Source: Bradyrhizobium sp. CCGE-LA001
GTDB lineage: Bacteria > Pseudomonadota > Alphaproteobacteria > Rhizobiales > Xanthobacteraceae
Direction: 5' to 3'
Assembly: GCF_000296215.2 (NCBI RefSeq)
Contig: NZ_CP013949.1
Span: 1,233,501-1,297,500, forward strand
Length of the DNA: 64,000 nucleotides
The notes below the pieces were generated by a model, which made no database searches, was not told where the DNA came from, and saw only the letters and a program-made list of their open reading frames with translations. The position numbers and the translations under genes are program-made. Shown here in pieces: positions 1 to 8,698 of this stretch (position 1 is the stretch's first letter; each line of letters opens with the position of its first letter).

Positions 1-418
1 CGAGATAGCCGGTGACGACGTTCCAGCCGATCCGGCCCTCGGTGAGGTGGTCGAGCGTCGACATCCGCCGTGCGAACGGGTAGGGCGGCTCGAAGGACAG
101 ATTGCTGGTGACGCCGAAGCCCAGATTTTGAGTGACCGCCGCCATTGCCGAGAGCAGCAGCAGCGGCTCATTCGATGGCGTCTGTGCCGCATTGCGCAAG
201 GCTGCGTCAGGGCTGTTGCCATAGACGTCATAGACCCCGAGCACGTCGGCGAGGAACAGCCCGTCGAAACGGCCCCGCTCCAGTGTCCTTGCGAGATCGG
301 TCCAGTAGGGCAGCCGGTTATAGTCGGCGGTGCGGTCGCGCGGGTGGGTCCACAGGCCCGGTGACTGGTGTGCGACGCAATTCATCGCAAAGGCGTTGAG
401 CCTGATCTCTTTGGCCAT
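1..418 (-). CDS. LLM-class flavin-dependent monooxygenase, N-terminal part
   Basis: Partial gene. The start codon is at 418 and the 3' end lies outside the window, leaving 139 residues. The translation begins MAKEIRLNAFAMNC and contains WTHPRD, FLADVLG, NLSFEPPYPFARR and GRIGWNVVTGY. These are typical of the bacterial-luciferase-like NtaA/SnaA/DmoA group, FMNH2-dependent monooxygenases acting on chelators, dibenzothiophene derivatives or alkyl sulfur compounds. An AAGGGA ribosome site precedes the ATG. The family is usually 430-460 residues, so about a third is visible. The substrate cannot be told from this part. A full-length paralogue lies at 15015-16382. The M20 peptidase gene is divergent. 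Confidence 0.85.
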   Translation of the reverse strand, partial: MAKEIRLNAFAMNCVAHQSPGLWTHPRDRTADYNRLPYWTDLARTLERGRFDGLFLADVLGVYDVYGNSPDAALRNAAQTPSNEPLLLLSAMAAVTQNLGFGVTSNLSFEPPYPFARRMSTLDHLTEGRIGWNVVTGYL

Positions 419-690
419 GATGTCCCTTGGCAGTCTGTACTGTTGGCACTCTGTACTGAGCGCTCTTCGAATGGTAGACGTGCGCCCCAACTTGGCGACG
501 TTCTTGCATATCCTAGACTTGGATGTCTTGGCCTTGGCAAGGCCAAATCCGTCGGCGCTGTCGCACTTGGCAAGCCAATATCGAGGAAGCAAGAACGAAA
601 TCCCAAGAGAACTCCAAGATCTATCGAAGTCCCCGCCACTTTCGAACACCTGCCCGCCTCGGGTAATGTCCTTCGCCTCAGAACCTCGAA

Positions 691-2097
691 ATGCAAGCCA
701 TGACCAGAGCCGACGCCATCGCCCGTGCCCGTGAGGATTTCACCTCCGGTGCGTTTCTTTCCGAGCTCGACCGCCGCGTCGCGTACCGGACCGAAAGCCA
801 GAATCCGTCGCGGGGCACCGAGTTGCGCGCCTATCTGGAACAGGAGATGCAGCCGGCATTCGCCGCGTTGGATTTTTCCAGCCGCATCGTGGAATCCCCG
901 AGCGGCAAGGCGCCGTTTCTGTTTGCCGAGCATCACGAGAGTGCATCCGCGCCGACGGTGCTGATCTACGGCCACGGCGACGTCGTCGACGGCATGGAGG
1001 GCGAGTGGCGCGATGGCCGCGATCCCTGGCGCACGACGGTTGCGGGCACTCGCCTCTATGGCCGCGGTACCGCCGACAACAAGGGCCAGCACAGCATCAA
1101 CATGGCGGCGCTACGCGCTGTGCGCGAGGCCCGCGGCGGCAAGCTCGGCTTCAACGCCAAGTTCATCGTCGAGATGGGCGAGGAGATCGGCTCGCCAGAT
1201 CTCGGCAAGGTCTGCGATCTCAATCGCGACACGCTCAAGGCCGACCTGTTCATGGCCTCAGATGGGCCGCGCCTGTCTGCCGACCGGCCGACGCTCTTCC
1301 TGGGATGCCGCGGCGGCATCCGCATCCACCTCGACGTGAATTTGCGCGACGGCGGACACCATTCCGGCAATTGGGGCGGCGTGCTCGCCAACCCCGCGAC
1401 CATCCTGGTCAACGCCATCTCGACGCTGGTCGACGGCCATGGCCGTCTTCAGCTCGACGTCCTGAAGCCGCCGCGGCTGACCAACCAGATCCGCTCCTAT
1501 CTCGCCGACGTCGAGGTGGTGCCGACCGCCGACGAGCCTGCCCTCGCAGAGAACTGGGGCGAGGAGGGTCTTTCGGCCGCCGAACGGCTCTACGCCTGGA
1601 ACACGCTGGAAGTGCTGGCGATATCCTCAGGCAATATCGAGAAGCCGGCGAACGCCATTCCCGGCCATGCCAATGCCGTGCTGCAACTGCGTTTCGTGGT
1701 CGGGACCAAGATCGAGGGCCTGATCGAAGCCGTCCGCGCGCATCTGGCCGCAAAAGGGTTTCCGATGGTCGAGGTGCGGGCGGCCCAGAGTTTTGCTGCA
1801 TCGCGCACGGACTTCGACAGCCCCTGGATCAAATGGGCGGCGGATTCGGTGCAGCAGACCACCGGCAAGGCGCCGGCCGTCCTGCCGAATTTCGGCGGCT
1901 CGCTGCCCAACGAGGTGTTCTCCGAGATCCTGGGCCTGCCGACGATCTGGGTGCCACACTCCTATCCCGGCTGCTCCCAGCATGCGCCCAATGAGCACAT
2001 CCTGCTGCCATTGACTGAAGAGGCCTTGACGGTGATGGCGGGGCTGTTCTGGGATCTCGGCGAGTTGCAAGAACCGCTAACAGGCCCGTTAACCTGA
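691..2097 (+). CDS. M20 family metallopeptidase (ArgE/DapE/ACY1-like)
   Basis: 468 residues, cytoplasmic, no signal peptide. M20 zinc-site motifs are in place: GHGDVVDG with metal-ligand His95 and Asp97, GRGTADNKGQ with bridging Asp129, EMGEEIG with the catalytic/ligand Glu pair at 164-165, and a late HAPNEH with His431. The lid/dimerisation domain is recognisable from GCRGGIRIHLDVN to about residue 350. Family members cleave amide bonds of N-acyl amino acids or small peptides. The substrate is not predictable, but the amino-acid importer downstream suggests an amino-acid derivative. The ribosome site is weak. ATG at 691 is used, and ATG at 700 is an alternative. Confidence 0.88.
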   Translation: MQAMTRADAIARAREDFTSGAFLSELDRRVAYRTESQNPSRGTELRAYLEQEMQPAFAALDFSSRIVESPSGKAPFLFAEHHESASAPTVLIYGHGDVVDGMEGEWRDGRDPWRTTVAGTRLYGRGTADNKGQHSINMAALRAVREARGGKLGFNAKFIVEMGEEIGSPDLGKVCDLNRDTLKADLFMASDGPRLSADRPTLFLGCRGGIRIHLDVNLRDGGHHSGNWGGVLANPATILVNAISTLVDGHGRLQLDVLKPPRLTNQIRSYLADVEVVPTADEPALAENWGEEGLSAAERLYAWNTLEVLAISSGNIEKPANAIPGHANAVLQLRFVVGTKIEGLIEAVRAHLAAKGFPMVEVRAAQSFAASRTDFDSPWIKWAADSVQQTTGKAPAVLPNFGGSLPNEVFSEILGLPTIWVPHSYPGCSQHAPNEHILLPLTEEALTVMAGLFWDLGELQEPLTGPLT

Positions 2098-2130
2098 GCC
2101 TTCGATCCAGCCGAAAGTCACATTCTAATC

Positions 2131-2159
2131 CGGCCCGATTTGTGCTTGCATCCGGGCCG
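2131..2159 (+). other. Inverted repeat in the gltI leader
   Basis: CGGCCCG at 2131-2137 pairs with CGGGCCG at 2153-2159 across a 15-base loop. It lies after the M20 gene and 25 bases before the gltI start. No U-run follows, so it could be a weak terminator for the upstream gene or a leader structure of the gltI mRNA. Confidence 0.35.
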
Positions 2160-2184
2160 CATCATCCGAAAGGGGAAGAGAAAA

Positions 2185-3096
2185 GTGAAACATTTCCGTC
2201 ACATCGGGCTCGCGCTTGCCGCGACCTTCGTCGTCAGCCAGGCCGGGGCCCAGGAGCTGACCGGCACGCTGAAGAACATCAAGGACACCGGCGCGATCAC
2301 GCTCGGCTTCCGCGACTCCTCGATTCCGTTCTCCTACCTCGACGACAACCAGAAGCCCGTCGGGTTCGCGATGGACATCTGCTACAAGATCGTCGACGCC
2401 GTGAAGAAGGAGCTCAAGCTCGACAAGCTCGAGGTCAAGCTTAATCCAGTGACCTCGGCGACGCGCATTCCGTTGATGGCGAACGGCACCATCGACCTCG
2501 AATGCGGCTCGACCACCAACAATGCCGAGCGCCAAAAGCAGGTTTCGTTCACCAACACCCACTTCCTGACCGCCAGCCGTTACGTCTTCAAGAAGTCGAG
2601 CGGCCTCAAGTCGATCGACGACCTCAAGGGCAAGACGGTGGTCTCGACCGCCGGCACCACCAACATCAAGCAGCTCACCGAAGCCAATGTCGCCAAGGGC
2701 CTCGGCGCCAACATCATTCCGGCCAAGGACCACGCCGAAGCCTTCCTGATGGTCGAGACCGATCGCGCGGTGGCCTTCGTCATGGACGACATTCTGCTGG
2801 CCAGCCTCGTCGCCGGCTCGAAGGCGCCGGACGATTACGCCGTCTCCAAGGACGCGTTCTCCAAGCCCGAGCCCTACGGCATCATGCTGCGCAAGGATGA
2901 CCCCGCCTTCAAGAAGGTGGTCGATGCGGCGACCGCGGCGCTCTATACGTCGGGCGAAGCCCAGAAGATCTACGACAAATGGTTCACCCAGAAGATTCCG
3001 CCGAAGGGCCTGAACCTCAACACGCCGATCTCGGCCGAGCTGAAGAACGAGTTCGCCAAGCCGTCGGACTCGCCGAATCCGGACGACTATAAGTAA
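2185..3096 (+). CDS. gltI: Glutamate/aspartate ABC transporter, periplasmic binding protein
   Basis: 303 residues from GTG at 2185, chosen because AGGGGAAG lies just upstream and the protein then begins with a normal signal peptide (VKHFRHIGLALAATF ... AGAQ). The mature protein follows the GltI pattern closely: GTLKNIKDTGAI, IPFSYLDD, LECGSTTNNAERQKQVSF, SAGTTN and YGIMLRKDDPAFKK. It would bind acidic amino acids in the periplasm and deliver them to the GltJK permease encoded downstream. It is the first gene of gltIJKL and is separated from gltJ by a strong hairpin, a usual arrangement for making more binding protein than membrane components. Confidence 0.93.
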   Translation: MKHFRHIGLALAATFVVSQAGAQELTGTLKNIKDTGAITLGFRDSSIPFSYLDDNQKPVGFAMDICYKIVDAVKKELKLDKLEVKLNPVTSATRIPLMANGTIDLECGSTTNNAERQKQVSFTNTHFLTASRYVFKKSSGLKSIDDLKGKTVVSTAGTTNIKQLTEANVAKGLGANIIPAKDHAEAFLMVETDRAVAFVMDDILLASLVAGSKAPDDYAVSKDAFSKPEPYGIMLRKDDPAFKKVVDAATAALYTSGEAQKIYDKWFTQKIPPKGLNLNTPISAELKNEFAKPSDSPNPDDYK

Positions 3097-3125
3097 GACA
3101 GACCTCGATCTTTCGATCGGAATCA

Positions 3126-3163
3126 TGTCCGGCCACTCTTGACACAGGAGTGGCCGGACATTT
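3126..3163 (+). terminator. Strong hairpin between gltI and gltJ
   Basis: TGTCCGGCCACTC (3126-3138) and GAGTGGCCGGACA (3148-3160) form a perfect 13-bp stem with a 9-base loop, followed by only three T. It is probably a partial terminator or 3'-end stabiliser giving a separate, more abundant gltI transcript, as known for many binding-protein genes at the head of ABC operons. Confidence 0.7.
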
Positions 3164-3241
3164 GCATAGGCACCCAGGACTTTCTCTCAACAAGACTTCT
3201 CTCAAGTCGCCCAATGAGGGGCGCGTTCGCGCGGGGGACAC

Positions 3242-3973
3242 GTGAACTATAACTGGAACTGGGGAATCTTCTTCCAGCCGAATCCGATGGGGACCGGTAC
3301 CTATCTCGACATGCTGCTGTCGGGACTGGCACTGACCCTCAAGACCGCGGCGCTGGCCTGGGTCATCGCGCTGATTACCGGCTCGCTGGTCGGCGTGATG
3401 CGCACGCTGCCGTCCAAGGGTGCGAACTGGTTCGGCTTTGCCTATGTCGAATTCTTCCGCAACATGCCGCTGCTTGTGCAGCTTTTCCTGTGGTTCTTCG
3501 TGCTGCCGGAACTGCTGCCGAAGGGCGCCGGCACTTGGCTGAAACAGCTGCCGAACGCGCCGTTCTGGACGGCGGCGATCGGCGTTGGTTTCTTCATGTC
3601 CGCGCGCGTCGCCGTGCAACTGCAGGCCGGCATCTCGTCGCTGCCGCGCGGGCAGAAGATGGCCGCAACGGCGCTGGGCCTGACCACTGCGCAGGGCTAT
3701 CGCTACGTGCTGCTGCCGATGGCCTTCCGCATCATCCTGCCGCCGCTGACCTCCGAATTCCTCAACACCATCAAAAATACCGCGGTCGCCATCACCATCG
3801 GTCTGCTTGAGCTGACCGGGCAAGCGCGTTCGATGCAGGAATTCTCCTTCCAGGTATTCGAGGCCTTCACCGCCGCGACCATCCTCTACCTCCTCGTCAA
3901 CGCCGTCGTCGTGACCGCGATGCGCTTCCTCGAGCGCTGGGTCGCGATCCCCGGCTACATCACGGGGAAATAA
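3242..3973 (+). CDS. gltJ: Glutamate/aspartate ABC transporter permease
   Basis: 243 residues from GTG at 3242 (VNYNWNWGIFFQPNP). This is a His/Glu/Gln-type inner-membrane permease of the HisMQ family. The EAA-type cytoplasmic loop (SSLPRGQKMAATALGLTT, then VLLPMAFRIILPPL) contacts the ATPase. Several hydrophobic segments are visible, including LDMLLSGLALTLKTAALAW and EFFRNMPLLVQLFLWFFV. Its stop codon is immediately followed by the gltK start (1 base between), so the two half-permeases are probably translated together and form a heterodimer. Confidence 0.92.
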   Translation: MNYNWNWGIFFQPNPMGTGTYLDMLLSGLALTLKTAALAWVIALITGSLVGVMRTLPSKGANWFGFAYVEFFRNMPLLVQLFLWFFVLPELLPKGAGTWLKQLPNAPFWTAAIGVGFFMSARVAVQLQAGISSLPRGQKMAATALGLTTAQGYRYVLLPMAFRIILPPLTSEFLNTIKNTAVAITIGLLELTGQARSMQEFSFQVFEAFTAATILYLLVNAVVVTAMRFLERWVAIPGYITGK

Positions 3974-3974
3974 G

Positions 3975-4667
3975 ATGTTCGGCAATCTCGATTTCGACGT
4001 CATCCGCCGCGCGCTGCCCTATCTGTTCTACGAGGGCATGACCTTCACGCTGACGCTGACCGCGCTCGCGGCGCTCGGCGGTCTCATCTTCGGCACGGCG
4101 CTCGCCCTGATGCGGCTGTCCGGCTTCAAGATCCTTGGCCGGATCGCCGGCATCTATGTCGACTTCATGCGCTCGCTGCCGCTGGTGCTGGTGATCTTCT
4201 GGTTCTACTTCCTGGTGCCCTATATCGGGCAGTGGGTGACCGGCGCCTCGCGCCCCATCAGCGTCGGCGCCTTCGCATCCTCGCTGGTCACCTTCATCAT
4301 GTTCGAGGCGGCGTATTTCTCCGAGATCATGCGTGCCGGCATCCAGTCGATCTCGCGCGGACAGCCGGCTGCGGCGAGCGCGCTGGGGCTGACCTATGCC
4401 CAGACGATGCGCTACGTCGTGCTGCCGCAAGCCTTCCGCAACATGCTGCCGGTCCTGATCACGCAGACCATCGTGCTGTTCCAGGACACCTCGCTGGTCT
4501 ACGTGCTCTCCATCACCGACTTTCTGGGAGCGGCGAGCAAGGTGGCGCAGCGCGACGGGCGCCTCGTTGAAATGTACCTGTTCGCAGCCGTCGTCTACTT
4601 CACCATTTCCTGTATCGCGTCCTACGGCGTCCGCCGTCTGCAGGCGCGCGTCGCCATCATCCGCTAG
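3975..4667 (+). CDS. gltK: Glutamate/aspartate ABC transporter permease
   Basis: 230 residues, the second HisMQ-type permease subunit. It has membrane segments such as GMTFTLTLTALAALGGLIF and an EAA loop (QSISRGQPAAASALGLTY, VLPQAFRNMLPVL). It pairs with GltJ in the cytoplasmic membrane and is driven by GltL. It starts one base after the gltJ stop and ends 12 bases before gltL, so the four genes form one transcription unit. Confidence 0.92.
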   Translation: MFGNLDFDVIRRALPYLFYEGMTFTLTLTALAALGGLIFGTALALMRLSGFKILGRIAGIYVDFMRSLPLVLVIFWFYFLVPYIGQWVTGASRPISVGAFASSLVTFIMFEAAYFSEIMRAGIQSISRGQPAAASALGLTYAQTMRYVVLPQAFRNMLPVLITQTIVLFQDTSLVYVLSITDFLGAASKVAQRDGRLVEMYLFAAVVYFTISCIASYGVRRLQARVAIIR

Positions 4668-4679
4668 GGCTAGCCGCTC

Positions 4680-5411
4680 ATGATCGAAATCAGCCACGTC
4701 AACAAATGGTACACGCCGAGCTTCCAGGTGCTGACGGATTGCACCACCAACGTCACCAAGGGTGAGGTGGTCGTGGTCTGCGGCCCCTCGGGCTCGGGCA
4801 AGTCGACGCTGATCAAATGTGTCAACGCGCTGGAGCCGTTCCAGAGCGGCGACATCCTGGTCGACGGCACCAAGGTCAACGATCCCAAGACCAATCTGCC
4901 GAAGCTGCGCTCGCGCGTCGGCATGGTGTTTCAGCATTTCGAGCTGTTTCCGCACCTCAAGATCATCGACAATCTCTGCCTCTCGCAGGAGAAGGTGCTG
5001 GGCCGGTCGCACGACAAGGCGGTGACGAAGGGCATGCAGCTTCTGGAGCGCGTCGGGCTGAAGGAGCAGGCGCAGAAATTCCCGGCGCAGCTCTCCGGCG
5101 GCCAGCAGCAGCGCGTCGCCATCGCGCGCGCGCTCGCGATGGACCCGATCGTGATGCTGTTCGACGAGCCGACCTCGGCGCTCGATCCTGAGATGGTCAG
5201 CGAAGTGCTGGACGTCATGGTCGATCTCGCCCGCGAAGGCATGACCATGATGGTCGTCACGCACGAGATGGGCTTTGCCCGCAAGGTCGCCAACCGCGTC
5301 ATCTTCATGGACCGCGGCGAGATCGTCGAGGATGCCGCGAAGGACGACTTCTTCGGCAAGCCGCGCAGCGACCGCGCGCAGAAGTTCTTGTCGAAGATCC
5401 TGTCGCACTGA
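4680..5411 (+). CDS. gltL: Glutamate/aspartate ABC transporter ATPase
   Basis: 243 residues, a cytoplasmic ABC ATPase of the polar amino-acid group. Walker A is GPSGSGKST near residue 38, the signature is LSGGQQQR, Walker B is VMLFDEPTSALD, and the switch is VVTHEM. The Q-loop lies in GMVFQHFELFPH. It has the full length of the family. It is the last gene of gltIJKL and is followed by a dispersed palindromic element instead of a simple terminator. Confidence 0.94.
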   Translation: MIEISHVNKWYTPSFQVLTDCTTNVTKGEVVVVCGPSGSGKSTLIKCVNALEPFQSGDILVDGTKVNDPKTNLPKLRSRVGMVFQHFELFPHLKIIDNLCLSQEKVLGRSHDKAVTKGMQLLERVGLKEQAQKFPAQLSGGQQQRVAIARALAMDPIVMLFDEPTSALDPEMVSEVLDVMVDLAREGMTMMVVTHEMGFARKVANRVIFMDRGEIVEDAAKDDFFGKPRSDRAQKFLSKILSH

Positions 5412-5420
5412 ACAACTGCC

Positions 5421-5518
5421 GTCATTCCGGGATGCGCCGAAGGCGCAGGCCCGGAATCCATAACCACGAGTCGGGGTTATGGATTCCGGGCTCGTCGCTT
5501 CGCGCCGCCCCGGATGAC
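5421..5518. repeat. Dispersed palindromic element, type B
   Basis: A nested palindrome. The outer arms are GTCATTCCGG (5421-5430) and CCGGATGAC (near 5510-5518). The inner perfect 16-bp stem is CCCGGAATCCATAACC (5450-5465) with its complement at 5475-5490, separated by a 9-base loop. It lies between gltL and the transaminase gene. It resembles the short GC-rich mosaic palindromes common between genes in Bradyrhizobium chromosomes and may also end the gltIJKL transcript. Confidence 0.75.
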
Positions 5519-5590
5519 CACCGTGGGGTTTATCGGCGCCCGCAAATTTCGTATAGCAGCCCAAATCCCCCTTTTCTCAGGAGACCTGCC

Positions 5591-6451
5591 TTGGACTCGA
5601 TCGCCTACGTCAATGGCTCCTTCGTCCCGCTGTCGGACGCGAAAGTCTCGATCCTCGACCGCGGCTTCCTGTTCGCCGACGGCATCTACGAGGTTTCCGC
5701 CGTGCTCGACGGCAAGCTGGTGGACAATGCGTCGCATCTGGCGCGACTGGAGCGCTCGGTCGGCGAGATCAGCTTGAGGCTGCCCGAGACCGTCGAGCGC
5801 ATCACCGAGCTGCAGAAGGAGCTAATCGCGCGCAACAAGGTCGAGAACGGCCTGGTCTACCTCCAGGTCACGCGCGGCGCCGACACGGGCCGCGACTTCG
5901 CGTTCCCCAAGGGAGACGTCAAATCGAGCCTGGTGATGTTCACCTCGGAGAAGGACATCATCAACGCCGCCGCGGCCAAGACCGGCATCAACGTGATCAC
6001 CGTCCCCGACATCCGCTGGGAACGCCGCGACATCAAGAGCGTGGCGCTGCTGGCGCAGGTGCTGGCGAAGCAGGCCGCCGCCGAAGCCGGCGCCGGCGAA
6101 GCCTGGATGCTGGAAGACGGCTATGTCACCGAAGGCGGCTCGTCCTCGGCGTTCATCCTTACCAAGGACGACGTCATCGTCACCCGCAAGAACTCCAACG
6201 CGATCCTGCCGGGCTGCACCCGCAAGGCCGTGGTGGCGCTCGCCGAAGAGCGCCAGCTCCGGGTCGAGGAGCGCTCGTTCACGGTCGCCGAGGTGCTCGC
6301 AGCGAAGGAGGCTTTTGCGACGTCGGCGTCATTGTTCGTGCAGCCGGTGGTCGCGATCGACGGCAAGAAGATCGGCGACGGCAAGCCAGGCCCAATGGCG
6401 ACGCGTCTGCGCGAGATCTATGTGGAGTTCGCCAAGGCGACGGCGGTTTAA
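5591..6451 (+). CDS. dat: D-amino-acid transaminase
   Basis: 286 residues from TTG at 5591, chosen because AGGAGA lies just upstream and the family N-terminus (MDSIAYVNGSFVPLSDAKVS) begins exactly there; the open frame extends further upstream only through the repeat. A class IV PLP aminotransferase: RGFLFADGIYE, the PLP lysine Lys149 in RDIKSVALL, and Glu181 in VTEGGSSSAF. The length matches D-alanine aminotransferases. Such enzymes interconvert D-Ala/D-Glu and 2-oxo acids. Branched-chain aminotransferases share the fold, but RGFLFADGIYE and EGGSSSAF fit the D-amino-acid group better. Confidence 0.85.
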   Translation: MDSIAYVNGSFVPLSDAKVSILDRGFLFADGIYEVSAVLDGKLVDNASHLARLERSVGEISLRLPETVERITELQKELIARNKVENGLVYLQVTRGADTGRDFAFPKGDVKSSLVMFTSEKDIINAAAAKTGINVITVPDIRWERRDIKSVALLAQVLAKQAAAEAGAGEAWMLEDGYVTEGGSSSAFILTKDDVIVTRKNSNAILPGCTRKAVVALAEERQLRVEERSFTVAEVLAAKEAFATSASLFVQPVVAIDGKKIGDGKPGPMATRLREIYVEFAKATAV

Positions 6452-6468
6452 GGCAAACACGTAGCTGC

Positions 6469-6560
6469 CGTAGGGTGGGCAAAGCGAAGCGTGCCCACGT
6501 TTCGTTGAATTCGTGTAGAGATGGTGGGCACGGCGCAAGGGCGCCTTTGCCCACCCTACG
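6469..6560. repeat. Dispersed palindromic element, type C
   Basis: Perfect 16-bp arms CGTAGGGTGGGCAAAG (6469-6484) and CTTTGCCCACCCTACG (6545-6560) flank an inner copy of GTGCCCAC/GTGGGCAC. It lies between two convergent genes, where it may also act as a bidirectional terminator. A shortened copy holding only the right half is at 36704-36746. Confidence 0.75.
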
Positions 6561-6583
6561 ACCGCCGCTAAAGGCGCGCGCCT

Positions 6584-7045
6584 TTACGCCACCGACGCCC
6601 TCACCTTCACCGGATGCACCGCCCGGAATGCGATCGCGATCCTGTTCCAGGCGTTGATGGCCGCGATCAACATGGTCAGGTTCACGGTCTCCTCCTCGGA
6701 GAACTGCGCGCGGACCTGCTGGTAGACGTCGTCAGGGGCGCGCGTCTGCGAAATCAGCGTCACCGATTCCGTCCAGGCCAGCGCGGCGCGCTCGCGGTCG
6801 GAATAGAGCGGGGATTCGCGCCAGGCGTCGAGCAGGTAGATGCGCTGCTCGGTCTCGCCGCGCTTGCGGGCGTCCTCGCTGTGCATGTTGATGCAATAGG
6901 CGCAGCCGTTGATCTGCGAGGCCCTGATCTTGACGAGCTCGATCAGTGATTTCTCGAGGCCCGTCGACTGGATCTGCGCCTCCAGCGCCATCAGCGCTTT
7001 GATCGTGTCGGGCGCAGCCTGGTAGTAGTTCATGCGGGGCTTCAT
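6584..7045 (-). CDS. AhpD-like carboxymuconolactone decarboxylase family peroxidase
   Basis: 153 residues. It carries the complete AhpD signature Glu-X11-Cys-X2-Cys-X3-His: Glu36, Cys48, Cys51 (CAYC) and His55. This points to a thiol-based alkylhydroperoxidase/reductase, not a ring-opening decarboxylase. It begins 26 bases after the emrB stop on the same strand, so it is probably the last gene of the emrA-emrB operon and would add peroxide or quinone detoxification to efflux. The electron donor is not encoded nearby. Confidence 0.88.
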   Translation of the reverse strand: MKPRMNYYQAAPDTIKALMALEAQIQSTGLEKSLIELVKIRASQINGCAYCINMHSEDARKRGETEQRIYLLDAWRESPLYSDRERAALAWTESVTLISQTRAPDDVYQQVRAQFSEEETVNLTMLIAAINAWNRIAIAFRAVHPVKVRASVA

Positions 7046-7071
7046 GGTCGTTCTCCTTTATCGGCTCGAGG

Positions 7072-8682
7072 TCAGTGGGCTCCGCCGGCGGACATCTGGC
7101 CGGACTTCTTCAGGAAGAGGATCGCGATCAGGGCGACGATCAGCGCCATGCCGAGCAGATAGAAGGTGTCGCTGAAGGCGAGGATATAGGCCTGCTTCTG
7201 CACGATACGGCCGATCGCGACATAGGCGCGGCGCGCGGCGTCCGCATGGTCGAGAACGCCGTGGTTGACGAAGTACTGGGTGAGTTGCTCCAGCCGCGTG
7301 CGCGTCGCCTGCTCGAACACCGAGACCGACTGCATCAGCACGTTGGAGTGATACTGCTCGCGCTTGGTCAGCACGGTCTGGAGCAGTGCGATGCCGACGG
7401 CGCCGCCGAGATTGCGCATCATGTTGAACAGGCCGGACGCCGAGCCTGCATTCTCCGGCTCGATGCCGGCCGTCGCCACCGCCGACAGCGGCGCCATGAC
7501 CAGCGCCTGGCCGATCGCGCGGACCACGTTGGGCCAGAGCAGCTGCTCGGCGGCGTAATTGCTGGTCATATAGATGTTCATGAAGTTCGAGGTCGCGAAC
7601 AGCACGAAGCCGACGCCGATCACGAGCCGTGCATCGAATTTCTGCATCAGGCGCGGCACGAGCGGGATCAAGACGAGCTGGGGCAGCCCGGTCCATGCCA
7701 GCACCATGCCGATCTGTTCGGCATTGTAGCCTTGGATGCGCGCCAGATATTGCGGCAGGATGAACACCGAGCCGTAAAGTGCGATGCCGAGCAGGAAGTT
7801 CGCGAGCATGCCGAAGCCGAAATTGCGGCGAGCGAGCAGACGCAGGTTTAACAGCGGCTTCTTCACCGTAAGCTCGATGATGAGGAACGCGGCCAGCGCA
7901 ATGCCCGCGATCACCGACAGTTTCACGATGAATGGCGAGCCGAACCAGTCGTCCTTGTTGCCTTCCTCCAGCACGGTCTGGAGCGCGGACAGGCCGATCG
8001 CCATGGTGATGATGCCGGCCCAGTCGCCCTCGCGCAGCAGCGACAGCTTCATCGGCTTTGCGTCGAGCGCGTACCAGAGCATGCCGACCATGATCGCGCC
8101 CGGCACGAGGTTGACGTAGAAGATGTACTGCCAGCCGAAATTCTCGGTGAGATAGCCGCCGATGGTCGGCCCGATCGCGGGCGCGAACGTCGCCGACAGC
8201 GCGAACAGCGCAAGGCCTACCGGCTGCTTGGCACGCGGCAGCAGCGTGATGATCAAGGTGAAAGCCATGGGGATCAGCACGCCGCCGGTGAAACCCTGCA
8301 CCGCGCGCAGCACGATCATTTGCGTCAGATCCTGCGCCAGCGCGCAGGCCGCCGACAGGGCCAGGAACAGGATCGCGTTGGTGAGGAGATAGATCCGGAT
8401 CGAGAACACCTGCGCGAGCCACCCGGACAGCGGGATCACCACGATCTCGGCGACCAGATAGGAGGTCGAGATCCAGCCGCCGTCGTCGATGCCGGCGCCG
8501 ATCGCGCCCTGGATGTCGGCGAGCGAGGCGTTGACGATCTGGATGTTCAGCACCGCCATGAAGGCGCCGAGCGTCGCGCCGATCACAGCGATCCATGTCC
8601 TCGCGGAAACCGCCGGTGTGGCGGACGCAGCAGGTGCGGGGAGGCCGGCTGCGGCGTTTTGGGTGGGTTGGAGCGTGCTCAT
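7072..8682 (-). CDS. emrB: DHA2-family multidrug efflux permease, EmrB type
   Basis: 536 residues from ATG at 8682 (MSTLQPTQNAAAG). The open frame continues upstream, but that part overlaps emrA out of frame and looks non-coding. It is a major-facilitator drug:H+ antiporter with about 14 membrane segments. Motifs are ATLGAFMAVLNIQIVNASLADIQGAIG at the first helix (quoted in part: GAFMAVLNIQIVNASL), GWLAQVFSIR, and AIGPTIGGYLTENFGWQ (motif C). It works with the EmrA adaptor and an outer-membrane TolC-like channel that is not in the window. It lies 16 bases after emrA. Confidence 0.9.
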   Translation of the reverse strand: MSTLQPTQNAAAGLPAPAASATPAVSARTWIAVIGATLGAFMAVLNIQIVNASLADIQGAIGAGIDDGGWISTSYLVAEIVVIPLSGWLAQVFSIRIYLLTNAILFLALSAACALAQDLTQMIVLRAVQGFTGGVLIPMAFTLIITLLPRAKQPVGLALFALSATFAPAIGPTIGGYLTENFGWQYIFYVNLVPGAIMVGMLWYALDAKPMKLSLLREGDWAGIITMAIGLSALQTVLEEGNKDDWFGSPFIVKLSVIAGIALAAFLIIELTVKKPLLNLRLLARRNFGFGMLANFLLGIALYGSVFILPQYLARIQGYNAEQIGMVLAWTGLPQLVLIPLVPRLMQKFDARLVIGVGFVLFATSNFMNIYMTSNYAAEQLLWPNVVRAIGQALVMAPLSAVATAGIEPENAGSASGLFNMMRNLGGAVGIALLQTVLTKREQYHSNVLMQSVSVFEQATRTRLEQLTQYFVNHGVLDHADAARRAYVAIGRIVQKQAYILAFSDTFYLLGMALIVALIAILFLKKSGQMSAGGAH

Positions 8683-8698
8683 GGAAGCCTCGTCAACT

